From positions 5,251,501 to 5,315,500 of the forward strand of contig NZ_JACHNB010000001.1 of assembly GCF_014205225.1 (NCBI RefSeq): a DNA stretch of 64,000 nt, written 5' to 3'. Source of the stretch: Actinoplanes octamycinicus. GTDB lineage: Bacteria > Actinomycetota > Actinomycetes > Mycobacteriales > Micromonosporaceae. This document shows, piece after piece, positions 7,891 through 17,762 of the stretch. Both the position numbers and the translations under genes were made by a program. Position 1 is the stretch's first letter. Every line of letters begins with the position of its first letter. The notes beneath the pieces were generated by a model. It made no database searches. It saw only the letters and a program-made list of their open reading frames with translations, and was not told the DNA's origin.

Positions 7891-8205
7891 ATGATCGCGC
7901 GGATCTGGCGGGGCTGGGCGCCGGCCACGACGGCCGACGACTACCAGCGGCACTACGCGGCCGAGGTGGCTGGGGAGCTGCGGCGGGTGCCGGGCTTCCG
8001 TGGGGCGCGGCTGCTGCGGGTCGGGGAGGGCGACGAGGTCCGGTTCACCTCGATCGTGTTCTTCGCCGGGATGGACGACGTGCGGGCGTTCGCCGGGCCG
8101 GACCTCGAGTGGGCCGTCGTCGCGGAGCCGGCCCGGCGGGCGCTGAGCCGCTGGGACGAGCACGTGGTGCACGAGGAGGTGGCGCTCACGATCACGGCGG
8201 GCTGA
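7891..8205 (+). CDS. Antibiotic biosynthesis monooxygenase (ABM)-like protein
   Basis: 104 residues with the ferredoxin-like alpha/beta pattern of small cofactor-free monooxygenases: MIARIWRGWAP at the start, a central YAAEVAGELRRVPGFRGARL helix-strand, and a closing HVVHEEVALTI strand. Start ATG 7891 follows GGAGGAGA at ideal spacing. It is transcribed divergently from the membrane protein/kinase operon and converges on an MFS gene. The substrate is unknown; similar proteins occur singly in many genomes. Confidence 0.7.
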   Translation: MIARIWRGWAPATTADDYQRHYAAEVAGELRRVPGFRGARLLRVGEGDEVRFTSIVFFAGMDDVRAFAGPDLEWAVVAEPARRALSRWDEHVVHEEVALTITAG

Positions 8206-8226
8206 CCCGCGCAGGTCGGCGGCGGA

Positions 8227-9435
8227 TCACGCCGGGCTGACCGGCGCGGGCTTGCGGCGGGGGAGCAGCAGCACGCAGAGCATGGTGCCGACGCCGGCCA
8301 CGCCGATCGCCAGGGCCGGGGCGGTGAGCTGGGCCAGGGTGCCGAGGAGCACCGGGGCGACGCCCTGCAGGGTCATCAGGCCGGTGGAGAGCAGCGCGAA
8401 CATCTGGCCGCGGCGGGATTCCGGGGTGGCGTCCAACAGCGGGCGTTGCAGGCCCAGCTGGAAGGCGTGGCCGGCGCCGGCCAGCAGCAGCACGGCGAGG
8501 GTGGCGCCGAACGGGACGCCGGCGGCCAGCCCGGCGAGCGGGGCGCCGGCCAGCAGGACCAGCGGGCGGGAGAGACGTTCGCGCGTCGCCGGGCGCACCC
8601 AGCGGCCCACGATCAGGTCGCCGAGCAGCATGCCGACCGGGAGGGCGGCCATCAGCGCGCCCGCCGAACCGGCCGGGAAGGCGCGCGCGGTGGCGTAGGC
8701 GACCAGCAGCGCCTCGGCGCCCGCCACGCACGCCGACGGCAGCCACTGGACCAGCAGCAGGCGGCGGATCAGCGGGTCGCCGAGCAGGTCGCGGACGCCG
8801 GTCAGGCTGGCCCGGACCGCCGAGCCGCGATCACCGGGCAGGGCGGCCAGGTCGGGAAGGCCGAACCGGACGATCAGCGCGGCCAGCACGTGCCCGCCGG
8901 CCGCGATGAGCAGCGCCTGCCGCGGCCCGGCCGTGGCGACCAGCACGCCGCCGAAGGCGAGTCCGAGCAGTTGCGCACCGGACGACGCCACGGTGAACAC
9001 CGAGCGGCCCAGCACGTAGGCGTCCCCGGTGAGCACCTCGGCGACCAGCCGGCTGGCCGCGCCCATGAACACCGGCGTCCCGCAGGCGACCCCGCCGATC
9101 ACCGCGAGTTGCAGCGCGACCGGCATCGGCGTCACCGCGATCAGCAGCGCCGCCGCCCCGCCGGCCAGATAGCCGGCGACGATCAGCGGCCGCGGCCGGA
9201 TCCGGTCGGTCAACGCCCCCAGCAGCAGCCCGCCGGCCAGCTGCGGCAGGAACCCGGCGGCGAACGCCAGCGCGCTCCACAACGCCGACCCGGTCCGCTC
9301 GAAGACGAACACCGACAACGCGAAGATCCGCAGCGATTCGGCGGCGATCCCCGCGGTCCGCGCCAGGAACAGCACCCGGAACCGCGGTTCGGCGAAGACC
9401 TCTCGATAGGTCGCGCCCCGCTCGGCAACAGTCAT
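8227..9435 (-). CDS. MFS transporter, 12-TM efflux type
   Basis: 402 residues beginning MTVAERGATYREVFAEPRFR, with about twelve hydrophobic segments and a DRIRPRP-type loop between helices 2 and 3. It resembles DHA3/macrolide-efflux-like permeases, though substrate is unknown. The open frame continues upstream, but ATG 9435 gives the standard N-terminus. It is divergent from a winged-helix regulator with 66 bases between the starts, so that regulator most likely controls it. Confidence 0.8.
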   Translation of the reverse strand: MTVAERGATYREVFAEPRFRVLFLARTAGIAAESLRIFALSVFVFERTGSALWSALAFAAGFLPQLAGGLLLGALTDRIRPRPLIVAGYLAGGAAALLIAVTPMPVALQLAVIGGVACGTPVFMGAASRLVAEVLTGDAYVLGRSVFTVASSGAQLLGLAFGGVLVATAGPRQALLIAAGGHVLAALIVRFGLPDLAALPGDRGSAVRASLTGVRDLLGDPLIRRLLLVQWLPSACVAGAEALLVAYATARAFPAGSAGALMAALPVGMLLGDLIVGRWVRPATRERLSRPLVLLAGAPLAGLAAGVPFGATLAVLLLAGAGHAFQLGLQRPLLDATPESRRGQMFALLSTGLMTLQGVAPVLLGTLAQLTAPALAIGVAGVGTMLCVLLLPRRKPAPVSPA

Positions 9436-9501
9436 GCCCCGACGATGTCGCCGGCGTCGCGGGGGCGCGACTGATTCGCCAGGGGGCGTAACGTCGGGGC
9501 G

Positions 9502-10482
9502 GTGATGCGCTTCGAGGTGGGCGCCGAGGACCTGCTGCGGACCCGGTTCGCGGTCTCGCCGATCTTCGAGCTGCAGTCGCTGATCCGGGTCCTCGCACTG
9601 CCCGCGCCGGGCCTGCCGGAGACCTGGCTGTCCCGGTTCCGGCCCGCTTTTGATCAGCTGCGCGAGCATCCCGGCCTGGCCGTCACCCTGGCCCTGAAGA
9701 CCGCCAAGTCCGGCGCGAACTTCTACGCGCCGCCGCCGCGCGGCATGGATCAGACCATCGAGCGGGACCTGGCCGCGATCCGCGCCTGGCCGCTGGCCGC
9801 GGCCCGCGAGGAGATCGCCTGGTATCTGGCCCGCCGCCGGGTCACGGCCACGACCAAAGCTTTCCTGTACGCCGAGGAGCTGCTCGACCGGCTCGCCGAC
9901 TTCCTGGAACTCGCCTGGTCGACCCTGCTCGCCGCGGAATGGCCGCAGATGCGCGCGGTGTGCGAGCGCGACGTCGTGCACCGCGCCGCCGAACTCGGCC
10001 GGGCCGGCTGGGCGGCGGCGCTGGCCGGGCTCGGCCCACGGGTCCGCTGGCACGACGGCGGCATCGAGCTGACCGCGCACCACGGCCCGGCCGGGGCGCT
10101 CGGCGGGACCGGTCTGCTGCTCGTACCGTCAATGGTGATCTGGCCCGGCACCGCGGTCTTCGGTGACGACCCCTGGCCGAAAGCGATCATCTACCCGGCG
10201 CGCGGTGTCGGCGCCCTCTTCGAACCCGCGCCGGCCGCGGTCCCGGACGCGCTCGCCGCGCTGCTCGGCCGCAGCCGGGCCCAACTGCTCGCGGCGCTCG
10301 CCGAGCCGGCCAGCACCACCCAGCTGGCGGCGGTCCTCGGGCTGGCCACCGGCGCGGTCGGCGACCACCTCGCGGTCCTGCTCCGGGCTGGGCTCGTGAT
10401 GCGGGCTCGCTCGGGGCGGTCGGTGCTCTACAGCCGTACGGTGCTCGGTGATCAGGTGATGCGTGGCGCCGCGGGTCTGTAG
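9502..10482 (+). CDS. ArsR-type winged-helix regulator, DUF5937-like
   Basis: 326 residues. The N-terminal 220 residues (GAEDLLRTRFAVSPIFELQS) resemble the DUF5937 domain common in actinobacterial regulators. Residues about 248-310 form an ArsR-like winged helix (STTQLAAVLGLATGAVGDHLAVLLRAGLV). It may start at GTG 9502 or ATG 9505. Divergence from the MFS gene suggests it represses that transporter. The effector is not known. Confidence 0.75.
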   Translation: MMRFEVGAEDLLRTRFAVSPIFELQSLIRVLALPAPGLPETWLSRFRPAFDQLREHPGLAVTLALKTAKSGANFYAPPPRGMDQTIERDLAAIRAWPLAAAREEIAWYLARRRVTATTKAFLYAEELLDRLADFLELAWSTLLAAEWPQMRAVCERDVVHRAAELGRAGWAAALAGLGPRVRWHDGGIELTAHHGPAGALGGTGLLLVPSMVIWPGTAVFGDDPWPKAIIYPARGVGALFEPAPAAVPDALAALLGRSRAQLLAALAEPASTTQLAAVLGLATGAVGDHLAVLLRAGLVMRARSGRSVLYSRTVLGDQVMRGAAGL

Positions 10483-10541
10483 GTTGGCGGGGCGGACTCG
10501 GCTGGGCTGTTCGTGGTGGCTGTCGTCGGTTTGGCGGGAAG

Positions 10542-10567
10542 TTGTCCACATCGGCGCGTTGTCCACA
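10542..10567 (+). promoter_or_regulatory. Pair of perfect DnaA boxes
   Basis: TTGTCCACA occurs at 10542-10550 and again at 10559-10567, same strand, 17 bases apart. This is the preferred DnaA box in high-GC actinobacteria. No dnaA, dnaN or AT-rich unwinding region is nearby, so this is not oriC; a DnaA-titration or regulatory site is possible. Confidence 0.6.
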
Positions 10568-10629
10568 GTGCGGGCCCGGGTGATCTGGTTTCCGCGTCAC
10601 ACTGTTCTTGGGCGGAGGGGCGGGCGGGG

Positions 10630-10755
10630 ACTGGGACGTGGGCGGGCACTGGGACGTGGGCGGGCACTGGGAAGTGGGCGGGCACTGGGAAGTGGGCGGG
10701 CATTGGGAAGTGGGCGGGCACTGGGAAGTGGGCGGGGACTGGGACGTGGGCAGGC
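10630..10755. repeat. 18-bp tandem repeat, seven copies
   Basis: Units are ACTGGGACGTGGGCGGGC or ACTGGGAAGTGGGCGGGC. The array length is a multiple of three, so long false open frames cross it on both strands. No gene is assigned. Confidence 0.9.
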
Positions 10756-10804
10756 CGCCCGCGACGCCCGCTGCACTCCCGGCCGCCATGCGCGTCACGG
10801 TTTC

Positions 10805-10857
10805 GGCTGGGCGTGACGGGTGTTTCGAGAGGGCTGAGACACCCGTCAGGCCCAGCC
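10805..10857. repeat. Palindrome family 1, single copy
   Basis: Left arm 10805-10826 (GGCTGGGCGTGACGGGTGTT then TC) pairs with 10836-10857 with few mismatches. It is followed by CGCGAGGCGCGCTGCGGTC, the usual flank of this family. Confidence 0.85.
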
Positions 10858-10890
10858 GGACCACCGCGAGGCGCGCTGCGGTCTGACGGT

Positions 10891-11096
10891 CAGCGGGCCT
10901 CGCGGTCGGTTCGGCGTGCAGCGCGCCTCGCGGTCGGTTCGGCGTGCAGCGCGCCTCGCGGTCGGTCCGGCGTGCAGCGCGCCTCGCGGTCGGTCTGGCG
11001 GGCAGCGGCCGTCGGTCCGGCGTGCAGCGCGCCTCGCGGTCGGTCTGGCGGGCAGCGGCCGACGGTCCGACGTGCAGCGCGCCTCGCGGCTGGTGC
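10891..11096. repeat. 28-bp tandem repeat downstream of the flavoprotein gene
   Basis: CAGCGCGCCTCGCGGTCGGT plus CCGGCGTG recurs at 10891, 10919, 10947, 10975 and 11003, then in a 28+22-bp higher-order pattern to about 11096. The unit resembles the flank that accompanies palindrome family 1. It ends just past the stop of the flavoprotein gene. Confidence 0.85.
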
Positions 11097-11101
11097 TGGG
11101 A

Positions 11102-13981
11102 TCAGGGGCTGGACAGGGCTCGGCGGGCCCAGGCGCGGACGTCGGCGTCGGCGTCGGCGCTGGCGTCGGTCAGGGCGGCGCGGACGTCGTCGCGGTCCGG
11201 CCAGGTGGACAGGGAGCGGATGGCGGCCTTGCGGACGTCGAGGTTCGCGTCCTTCGCGGCGGTCAGCAGCACCGGGACGGCCAGTTCGGCGGGGGCCGCG
11301 GCGAGGGCCTTGGCGGCGCCCTCACGAACCTGCCAGGCCGGGTCGTCCAGGCGGGCGATCGCCAGTGAGGCCAGCGGCGGCGGGCAGCCGATCGCGGCGG
11401 CGGCGGCCAGCGCGGCGGCCTGGACCAGCAGGTCCTCGTCACCAGCCAACCGCTCCAGGGCGGCGGCAGCCCGCGGATCGCCGACCGCGCCAAGACCGTG
11501 CGTGGCGGCGGCCTGGAGGTCGCCGACCGTGCCGGGTCCGTGCGTGGCGGCGGCCTGGGACTCGCCGACCGCGCCGGGATCGTGCGTGGCGGCGGCCCGG
11601 GGCTCGCTGAGCGTGCCGGGACCGTGGGCGGCGGCGGCCCGGGGGTCGCTGAGCGTGCCGGGACCGTGGGCGGCGGCGGCCCGGGACTCGCCGACGGTGC
11701 CGAGGCCGTGGGCGGCGGCCACCCGCACCTCGCGGGCCGGGTCGAGCGCGGCCGCGGCCAGACCGGGGACGTCGTCGCGGCGCACCAGGCCGCGGATGGC
11801 CTGCAGCCGGACCGCTACCTCGACGTCCTCGGCGGCCGCCCGGAAGTCGGCGGCGGTGCCCAGACCGATCACCCGGAGCAGTTCGACGACCACCTCGCGG
11901 ACGGCCGGGTCGGTGCCGGCGTAGGCGCTGCGCAGCCGCTGCGCCAGGTCCTCGGCGGCCGGCAGCACGTCGGCCAGTTCGCGCAGCCCCGCCACGGCCG
12001 CCGCGCGGACCGCGGGGTCGGCGTCGGCCAGCGCGGTGACCAGGGCGTCCGCGACACCCGTCGGGGCCACCTCGGTGAGTGTGGTGACGGCGGTTCGGCG
12101 GACTCCCGGGTCGGGGTCGGTCAGGTAGGGCTCGAAGGCGGCCAGAGCGGGCTGGTCCTCGACCGAGGCGAGGGCGAGAACCGCGACGATACGGTCTGCC
12201 GCAGGCGCGACGGCGGTGTGCTCCGGGCGTACCGAAAGCGGGTTGTGGGTGACGGTGCCGAACTGGCGGACCTCGGCCACCGGGGTCTGCTCGGGCCCCG
12301 CCAGGGGCTCGAAGCCGTCGACCGGGAACAGGTAGGCGGCGACCGGGCGCTTGACGAACTCCATCTCGCCCTCCGCATTGCGCCGCAGGTTGAGGTGGTA
12401 GAGCCACTCGGCGTCGTCGCGCTGCGGGTGGTCGGCGCGCTCGTGGTAGAGGCCCCAGCGGCTCTCGGTGCGGACCAGCGAGGCGCGGGCGGCCATCTCG
12501 GCGCAGTCCCGGATGAAGCTGACCTCGACGCAGCGCATCAGTTCGTGCGGGGTGCGGCCGCCCATGCCGTCGATCTCGGTGGTCATCCGTTGGAAGGTCT
12601 CGACCGCGATCTCGAGTTTGGCGGCGGACTTGGGCGGGGCGACGTAGTCGTTGACGAAGCGACGGAGTTTGTATTCGACCTGCTGTTGCGGCGGGCCGTC
12701 GGGGTGGTCGAGGGGGCGGTAGATCAGTTCCTTCGCCGCCGAAATTTGATCTTGCGGCAGGTCGGCAGGATCGACTGACCGGGAGGCGGCGTGCGTCCCG
12801 GCCAGATCGCCGAAGACGAACGCGCCGATCATGTAGTTGTGCGGCACGCACGCCAGATCCCCGGCCGCATAGAGCCCCGGCACCGTGGTCTGACCGTTTT
12901 CGTCCACCCACACACCGGACGCCGAGTGCCCGCCGCACAGCCCGATCTCGGAGATGTGCATCTCGATGTCGTGGGTGCGGTAGTCGTGGCCGCGCCCGGC
13001 GTGGAAGGTGCCGCGGGACGGCCGCTCGGTGGTGTGCAGGATGCCCTCGATCGCGCTGATCGTCTCGTCCGGCAGGTGGCTGAGCTTGAGGTAGATCGGG
13101 CCGCGGTCGGAGTCCAGCTCGCGGGCCACCTCGGACATCATCTGCCCGGACCAGTAGTCGCAGTCGACGAACCGCTCACCCCGGTTGTTGACCTGGTAGC
13201 CGCCGAACGGGTTGGCGACATAGGCGCAGGCCGGGCCGTTGTAGTCCTTGATCAGCGGGTTGATCTGGAAGCACTCGATCCCGGACAGCTCGGCGCCGGC
13301 GTGGTACGCCATCGCGTACCCGTCCCCGGCGTTCGTCGGGTTCTCGTAGGTGCCGTAGAGGTACCCGCTGGCCGGCAGGCCGAGCCGCCCGCACGCCCCG
13401 GTCGCCAGGATGACCGCTTTTGCCCGCACCGTGACGAACTCGCCGGAGCGGGTGTCGAACCCGGCCGCGCCGACCGCCCGGCCCTCGGCGGTCAGCACCC
13501 GGACCGGCATCACCCGGTTCTCGATCTGGATCTTCTCGCGCATCTCCCGGCGGCGCAGCTGGCGGTAGAGCACCTTCTTGACGTCGCGGCCCTCCGGCAT
13601 CGGCAGCACGTACCGGCCGGAGCGGTGCACCTGGCGAACCGCGTACTCGCCGTACTCGTCCTTCTCGAACTTGACGCCGTAGCGCTCCAGGCGCTGCACC
13701 ATGGCGTGCCCGCGGGTCGCGGTCTGGTGCACGGTGCGCTGGTTGACGATGCCGTCGTTGGCCCGGGTGATCTCCCGGACGTAGTCCTCCGGGGTGGCCT
13801 TGCCCGGGATGACCGCGTTGTTCACCCCGTCCATCCCCATCGCCAGGGCGCCGGAGTGCCGGACGTGCGCCTTCTCCAGCAGCAGCACCCGGGCGCCGTG
13901 CTCGGCGGCGGACAGCGCGGCCATCGTGCCGGCCGTGCCGCCGCCGATCACCAGGACGTCGGTTTCCAGTTCGCGGGTCAC
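11102..13981 (-). CDS. AprA/FrdA-type flavoprotein fused to C-terminal HEAT repeats
   Basis: 959 residues. The first 600 or so are a fumarate-reductase/adenylylsulfate-reductase-type flavoprotein: dinucleotide-binding GGGTAG at 13-18, [26 protein letters not shown]-like GGHSASGVW, and the C-terminal FAD motif [20 protein letters not shown]. From about residue 600 onward are alanine-rich HEAT-type helical repeats ([15 protein letters not shown]), interrupted by six 14-residue repeats. GTG 13981 overlaps the ATPase stop, making it the last gene of the five-gene operon. Pairing with an AprB-like ferredoxin suggests an electron-transfer reductase; the substrate is unknown, possibly an oxidised sulfur compound. 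Confidence 0.85.
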   Translation of the reverse strand: MTRELETDVLVIGGGTAGTMAALSAAEHGARVLLLEKAHVRHSGALAMGMDGVNNAVIPGKATPEDYVREITRANDGIVNQRTVHQTATRGHAMVQRLERYGVKFEKDEYGEYAVRQVHRSGRYVLPMPEGRDVKKVLYRQLRRREMREKIQIENRVMPVRVLTAEGRAVGAAGFDTRSGEFVTVRAKAVILATGACGRLGLPASGYLYGTYENPTNAGDGYAMAYHAGAELSGIECFQINPLIKDYNGPACAYVANPFGGYQVNNRGERFVDCDYWSGQMMSEVARELDSDRGPIYLKLSHLPDETISAIEGILHTTERPSRGTFHAGRGHDYRTHDIEMHISEIGLCGGHSASGVWVDENGQTTVPGLYAAGDLACVPHNYMIGAFVFGDLAGTHAASRSVDPADLPQDQISAAKELIYRPLDHPDGPPQQQVEYKLRRFVNDYVAPPKSAAKLEIAVETFQRMTTEIDGMGGRTPHELMRCVEVSFIRDCAEMAARASLVRTESRWGLYHERADHPQRDDAEWLYHLNLRRNAEGEMEFVKRPVAAYLFPVDGFEPLAGPEQTPVAEVRQFGTVTHNPLSVRPEHTAVAPAADRIVAVLALASVEDQPALAAFEPYLTDPDPGVRRTAVTTLTEVAPTGVADALVTALADADPAVRAAAVAGLRELADVLPAAEDLAQRLRSAYAGTDPAVREVVVELLRVIGLGTAADFRAAAEDVEVAVRLQAIRGLVRRDDVPGLAAAALDPAREVRVAAAHGLGTVGESRAAAAHGPGTLSDPRAAAAHGPGTLSEPRAAATHDPGAVGESQAAATHGPGTVGDLQAAATHGLGAVGDPRAAAALERLAGDEDLLVQAAALAAAAAIGCPPPLASLAIARLDDPAWQVREGAAKALAAAPAELAVPVLLTAAKDANLDVRKAAIRSLSTWPDRDDVRAALTDASADADADVRAWARRALSSP
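11468..11719 (-). repeat. 42-bp in-frame repeat inside the flavoprotein gene, six copies
   Basis: Encodes residues about 755-838 as six 14-residue units such as [14 protein letters not shown] and [17 protein letters not shown] identity between units is high, so the expansion is recent compared with the surrounding HEAT units. It looks like amplification of one HEAT-derived turn. Confidence 0.9.
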
Positions 13982-14724
13982 GCGGCGTTCCTCTCGAAGA
14001 GCGCGGCGAGCAACTCGTCCCGGGCCTCGCGGACCAGGGGAGTGCCGCGGGTGGCCGGGTCCCGGGGCTCCGGGACCTCGACCAGGGTGCGGATGCCGGC
14101 CGGGGTCAGTACGGCCACCCGGTCGGCCACGAACAGCGCCTCGTCGACGTCGTGCGTGACGAAGACGACGGTGGCCGCGGTGCTGCTCAGCACGTCGGCG
14201 AGCAGCCGCTGCATGGCGCCGCGGGTCTGCGCGTCCAGGGCGCCGAACGGCTCGTCCATCAGCACCGCGCGCGGCTCACCGGCCAGCGTGCGGGCCAGCT
14301 GGACGCGCTGGCGCATGCCGCCGGAGAGCTGGGCCGGCAGCCGGTCGGCCTGATCGGCCAGGCCGACCCGGTCCAGCCACTGCTCGGCGCGCGCCCGGCG
14401 GTCGGTGCGGGACAGGGCGCGGATCGCCAGCGGCAGCTCCACGTTGCGGCGCACCGAGCGCCACGGCAGCAGGGCGTCGTCCTGGAACATCAGGGCCCGG
14501 TCCGGGGACGGGGCGAAGATCGGCTTGTCGTCCGCGAACAGCGTGCCGTCCTGCACCCGGAGCAGCCCGGCGATGCTGCGCAGCAGGGTGGACTTGCCGC
14601 AGCCGGACGCGCCGAGGACGGCGAAGACCTCGCCCGGGCGTACCTCGAAGGAGAGGTCTCGCACCACCAGCCGTGAGCCGTGGCCCAAGCTGACCCGGTC
14701 GGCGCGCAGCGCCAGGCCGCTCAT
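13978..14724 (-). CDS. ABC transporter ATP-binding protein, SsuB/TauB/NrtD type
   Basis: 248 residues. Walker [10 protein letters not shown] at about 41-49, signature [14 protein letters not shown], and Walker [14 protein letters not shown]. This is the family that powers uptake of sulfonates, taurine or nitrate. ATG 14724 overlaps the permease stop (ATGA) and has GGGAGGAACG upstream. The ATPase gene in turn overlaps the flavoprotein start. It should work with the permease and lipoprotein encoded just upstream. Confidence 0.9.
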   Translation of the reverse strand: MSGLALRADRVSLGHGSRLVVRDLSFEVRPGEVFAVLGASGCGKSTLLRSIAGLLRVQDGTLFADDKPIFAPSPDRALMFQDDALLPWRSVRRNVELPLAIRALSRTDRRARAEQWLDRVGLADQADRLPAQLSGGMRQRVQLARTLAGEPRAVLMDEPFGALDAQTRGAMQRLLADVLSSTAATVVFVTHDVDEALFVADRVAVLTPAGIRTLVEVPEPRDPATRGTPLVREARDELLAALFERNAA

Positions 14725-15548
14725 CGTTCCTCCCTGAGGTGTTTCGGCAGCCACCGGGTGACCCGGCGGCCGAGCAGCTCGACCGTCCCGGCGGTGGCCC
14801 AGCCCAGCACGCCGATCGTGATCATCCCGACCAGGACGGCGGGGTAGTCGACGATCGTGTAGGCGTGCCAGGTGCGGTAGCCGACCCCGAAGTCGCCGGA
14901 GATCATCTCGGCGGAGATCACGCAGATCCAGGCGACGCCCATCCCGACCGACAGGCCGCCGAAGACACCCGGCAGGGCGCCCGGCAGCACCACGCTGACC
15001 AGCACCCGCCAGCGGCTGCCGCCCATCGTGCGGACCGCGTCCTCCCAGACCGTCGGCAGGGCGCGGACCGCGTGCCGGGTGCTGACCAGGATCGGGAAGA
15101 ACGCGGCGGTGCAGGTGATGAAGACGATGCCCTGCTCGTTCTGCGGGAAGATCAGGATGGCGACCGGGACCAGGGCGATCGCCGGGATCGGGCGGACCAC
15201 CTCGAAGAGCGGCTGCAGCAGGTCGGCCAGCAGCCAGGAGCGGGCGACCGCGATGCCGGCGCCGATGCCCAGCACCGCGGCCAGGGCGAAACCGGTCAGG
15301 ATGCGGACCAGGCTCTGCGCGATGTCCTGGTAGAAGACCGGCTCGCGGAGCAGGGTGGTGAGCTGGTCGGCCACCTCGAGCGAGGTGGGCAGGCGGTCGA
15401 AGCGGAGCCAGAGGTCGATGTCGGCGGCGGTCAGCCACTGCCAGAGCAGTAACGCGGTGATCAGGGACGCCGCGCGGAGGAGCCAGCGGAGTCGGGGGCG
15501 TCTCCGACTGGTCCGGAAAAGTGGCTTGATAGCGGTCAGGGTGGTCAT
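14721..15548 (-). CDS. ABC transporter permease, SsuC/TauC type
   Basis: 275 residues with six or so membrane segments and the family's coupling-loop region ([26 protein letters not shown]). It belongs to the BPD_transp_1 sulfonate/nitrate/taurine permeases. ATG 15548 overlaps the stop of the substrate-binding lipoprotein gene by ATGA. It sits in the middle of the five-gene operon and provides its membrane channel. Confidence 0.9.
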   Translation of the reverse strand: MTTLTAIKPLFRTSRRRPRLRWLLRAASLITALLLWQWLTAADIDLWLRFDRLPTSLEVADQLTTLLREPVFYQDIAQSLVRILTGFALAAVLGIGAGIAVARSWLLADLLQPLFEVVRPIPAIALVPVAILIFPQNEQGIVFITCTAAFFPILVSTRHAVRALPTVWEDAVRTMGGSRWRVLVSVVLPGALPGVFGGLSVGMGVAWICVISAEMISGDFGVGYRTWHAYTIVDYPAVLVGMITIGVLGWATAGTVELLGRRVTRWLPKHLREER

Positions 15549-16942
15549 GCGGCGGCCACTGCCTGGGCGTAGGTGATGACGGTGCCTTTTCCGTATCTGT
15601 TCGCTCCGGCCCGCGTCGTGAAGGGGAGCAAGCGAGCGCCGTCCTGGACCCAGACGCTCTTGTCGGCGAACCAGCGGGTGCCGGTGGCGGTGTCCGGGAC
15701 GTAGGCGGCCCGTACCTTCTTGCCGGACTTTTCGGCATTTTTGATCGCGCGCAGCAGGCAGGTCGGGTCGGCGGCCGGCTGCGTGACCTCCTCACCGGTG
15801 AGCCAGAGCTCGCCCGCACCGCCGCCGACCGGCGTCTTGCAGATCGGATCGATTCCGGACAGGACCGCGCCGTTCGACCCGGTGACCTCCGGCAGGTAGG
15901 AATCGTCGATGAACGCGTCCAGATCGATGCCCTGCAGCACCCCGATCGACTTCAGGAACGGGACGTCGTTCCGCAGGGCCTGCGTCAGCGAGGACTTCAA
16001 CGGCAGCTCGAAGGTGGCGATCCCGTTCGCGCCGTTGTAGAGATAGACCACCTCGGCGGGCAGCCCGGTCTGCTCAGCGACGATCTCCGCGGCCTTCAGC
16101 GGCTGCTGCCAGAGGAATGCGGTGGCGTCCTGCTGCGCCTTGAGGAACGCCTTGACCACGTCCGGGTGGTCGGTGGCGTACTGCTGGCGGACCACGGTGC
16201 CGTGCAACGTCGGCACGTTCAGCTCGCCGCCGTCGTAGAGCACCTCCGCCTCGCCGCGGTTGACCAGCAGGCCCGGCCAGGCGACGAACTGCGACAGCGC
16301 GGCCACGTTCCCGGACTGCAGGGCCGAGGCGCCGACCGGCGGCTGCTGGTTCTCCACCTTGACGTCCTTCTCCGGGTCCACGCCGGCCTTGCGCAGCGCC
16401 TGCACCAGCAGACCGTGCGCGGCCGAGCCGACACTGGTGGAGACGGTCTTGCCGCGCAGGTCGGCCAGACTCCTGATCGGCGAGCCGGGCGCGACCACCA
16501 CGGTGTTCAGCGCGCCGTGCGGGTTGTAGCCGGTGATCGCGATCATCTTGGTCCGGGTCTGCTCGGACTGCTGCCCGTGCGACCCGTTGATCAGCAGCGG
16601 GTAGTCGCCCATCGAGCCGATGTCGATCTTCCCGGCCATCATCTGCGCGGTGATCGGCGCGCCGGTGTCGTAGTCCTGCCAGACCACGCTGACCTTCCGG
16701 CCGGTCTCGGCCAGCCGCTTCTCCAGGAAGCCCTGCGCGCGCAGCAGCGTCCCGGCCGTGACCGTGTTGATCGTCTTGGACTGGTAGCCGACGACGAGCA
16801 CCTCGGCGCCGTCCTCGGCCGCGTTCCCCGCCACCGTGCAACCCGCGCTCAGGGCCAGGACCAGCGCGGCGATCCCGGCGCCGGCCGCTCGCGAGAACTT
16901 CGCGGCGCCGCGGCGGGCCGCATCGTCCGTCGCCGGCCTCAT
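15545..16942 (-). CDS. ABC transporter substrate-binding lipoprotein, SsuA/NMT1-like
   Basis: 465 residues. A basic N-terminus, a hydrophobic core and lipobox LSAGC at about residues 32-36 mark a lipoprotein. The mature part has the sulfonate/nitrate-binding pattern ([40 protein letters not shown]). At about 430 mature residues it is longer than typical SsuA (about 300), with extra C-terminal sequence. ATG 16942 overlaps the ferredoxin stop. It presumably captures the substrate for the operon's reductase; that substrate is not deducible. Confidence 0.85.
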   Translation of the reverse strand: MRPATDDAARRGAAKFSRAAGAGIAALVLALSAGCTVAGNAAEDGAEVLVVGYQSKTINTVTAGTLLRAQGFLEKRLAETGRKVSVVWQDYDTGAPITAQMMAGKIDIGSMGDYPLLINGSHGQQSEQTRTKMIAITGYNPHGALNTVVVAPGSPIRSLADLRGKTVSTSVGSAAHGLLVQALRKAGVDPEKDVKVENQQPPVGASALQSGNVAALSQFVAWPGLLVNRGEAEVLYDGGELNVPTLHGTVVRQQYATDHPDVVKAFLKAQQDATAFLWQQPLKAAEIVAEQTGLPAEVVYLYNGANGIATFELPLKSSLTQALRNDVPFLKSIGVLQGIDLDAFIDDSYLPEVTGSNGAVLSGIDPICKTPVGGGAGELWLTGEEVTQPAADPTCLLRAIKNAEKSGKKVRAAYVPDTATGTRWFADKSVWVQDGARLLPFTTRAGANRYGKGTVITYAQAVAAA

Positions 16943-17166
16943 CGGATCAGCACCGGCATGTTGACGGTGACCGCGCCGGTGGGGCAGCGGGCCGCGCACG
17001 GCCCGCAATACCAGCATTCATCCACGTGCATGTAGGCCTTGCTGGTCTCCGGGTCGATCGCCAGGGAGTCCAACGGGCACATGTCGACGCAGAGGGTGCA
17101 CTCGTCGATGCAGAGGCTCTTGTCGATCGTCACCGGAACGTCGACCCGCTGGTTGACCAGCGCCAT
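16939..17166 (-). CDS. AprB-like ferredoxin with two [4Fe-4S] motifs
   Basis: 75 residues and the first gene of the five-gene operon. Two cysteine clusters are visible: C-x3-C-x2-C-x3-CP (CIDECTLCVDMCP) and C-x2-C-x2-C-x3-CP (CWYCGPCAARCP). The second cluster with the following TGAV resembles the cysteine region of adenylylsulfate reductase subunit B. ATG 17166 has AGGAGGG upstream. It most likely passes electrons to or from the AprA/FrdA-type flavoprotein at the end of the operon. Confidence 0.88.
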   Translation of the reverse strand: MALVNQRVDVPVTIDKSLCIDECTLCVDMCPLDSLAIDPETSKAYMHVDECWYCGPCAARCPTGAVTVNMPVLIR

Positions 17167-17199
17167 AATGCCCTCCTGAGCTTTCGTGTTCCATCGTTG

Positions 17200-17219
17200 T
17201 CAAGATCAACTTCAAGATC
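17200..17219. promoter_or_regulatory. Direct repeat in the ferredoxin operon promoter region
   Basis: TCAAGATC is repeated at 17200-17207 and 17212-17219, 12 bases apart, about 35-55 bases upstream of the ferredoxin start. GATCGGGAGATC follows at once. This is a candidate regulator site or promoter element for the operon; no regulator is assigned. Confidence 0.3.
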
Positions 17220-17412
17220 GGGAGATCCCTGACTCGGATCCGCGCTGATCACTGATCGCCGCTCCCGCCAGGGACCCTTCCGGGCCGGGCTGGCCGCTAC
17301 GCGTCCAGAACGCCCGGCCCTCCAGGGCGACGCCCGTGGCTGGTCACGATCCGCCAACCCCCAACCCCGCGATGCCCGCCCCACCCCGGGACCGCCACGC
17401 GCCTCCCGGCAG

Positions 17413-17687
17413 TCCGGCTGGCCGTCACGGGTGCCTCAACCCTGCTGAGACACCTCCCAGGCCCAGCCGGTCGACCGCGACGCGCGCTGCGGCCCGGACC
17501 GCGACGCGCCTCGCGGTGGGTCCGGCTGGCCGTCACGGGTGTCTCAACCCTGCTGAAACACCTCCCAGGCCCAGCCGGTCGACCGCGACGCGCGCTGCGG
17601 CCCGGACCGCGACGCGCCTCGCGGTGGGTCCGGCTGGCCGTCACGGGTGCCTCAACCCTGCTGAGGCACCTCCCACGCCCAGCCGGC
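17413..17687. repeat. 108-bp tandem array of palindrome family 1, three copies
   Basis: TCCGGCT recurs at 17413, 17521 and 17629 with exact 108-bp spacing. Each unit contains GGCTGGCCGTCACGGGTGTC, a loop and the weaker right arm GAGACACCTCCCAGGCCCAG, then a conserved flank rich in GACGCGCGCTGCGGCCCGGA. The array fills the space between the GntR gene and the ferredoxin operon. No gene is seen between 17167 and 17762. Confidence 0.9.
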
Positions 17688-17762
17688 TGACCGGGACATG
17701 GACCGGTGACCCGATGCCGCTCGGTCCGGGATCGTCCGGGCGGAGGTGGCTGGGTGACGGGG

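Noticed and set aside
8227..10083. A single 618-residue protein covering the MFS gene and beyond
   Set aside because: The region beyond 9435 is antisense to the winged-helix regulator; the MFS N-terminus fits ATG 9435.
10542..10567. Chromosomal replication origin
   Set aside because: Only two DnaA boxes, no AT-rich unwinding element and no dnaA, dnaN or recF nearby.
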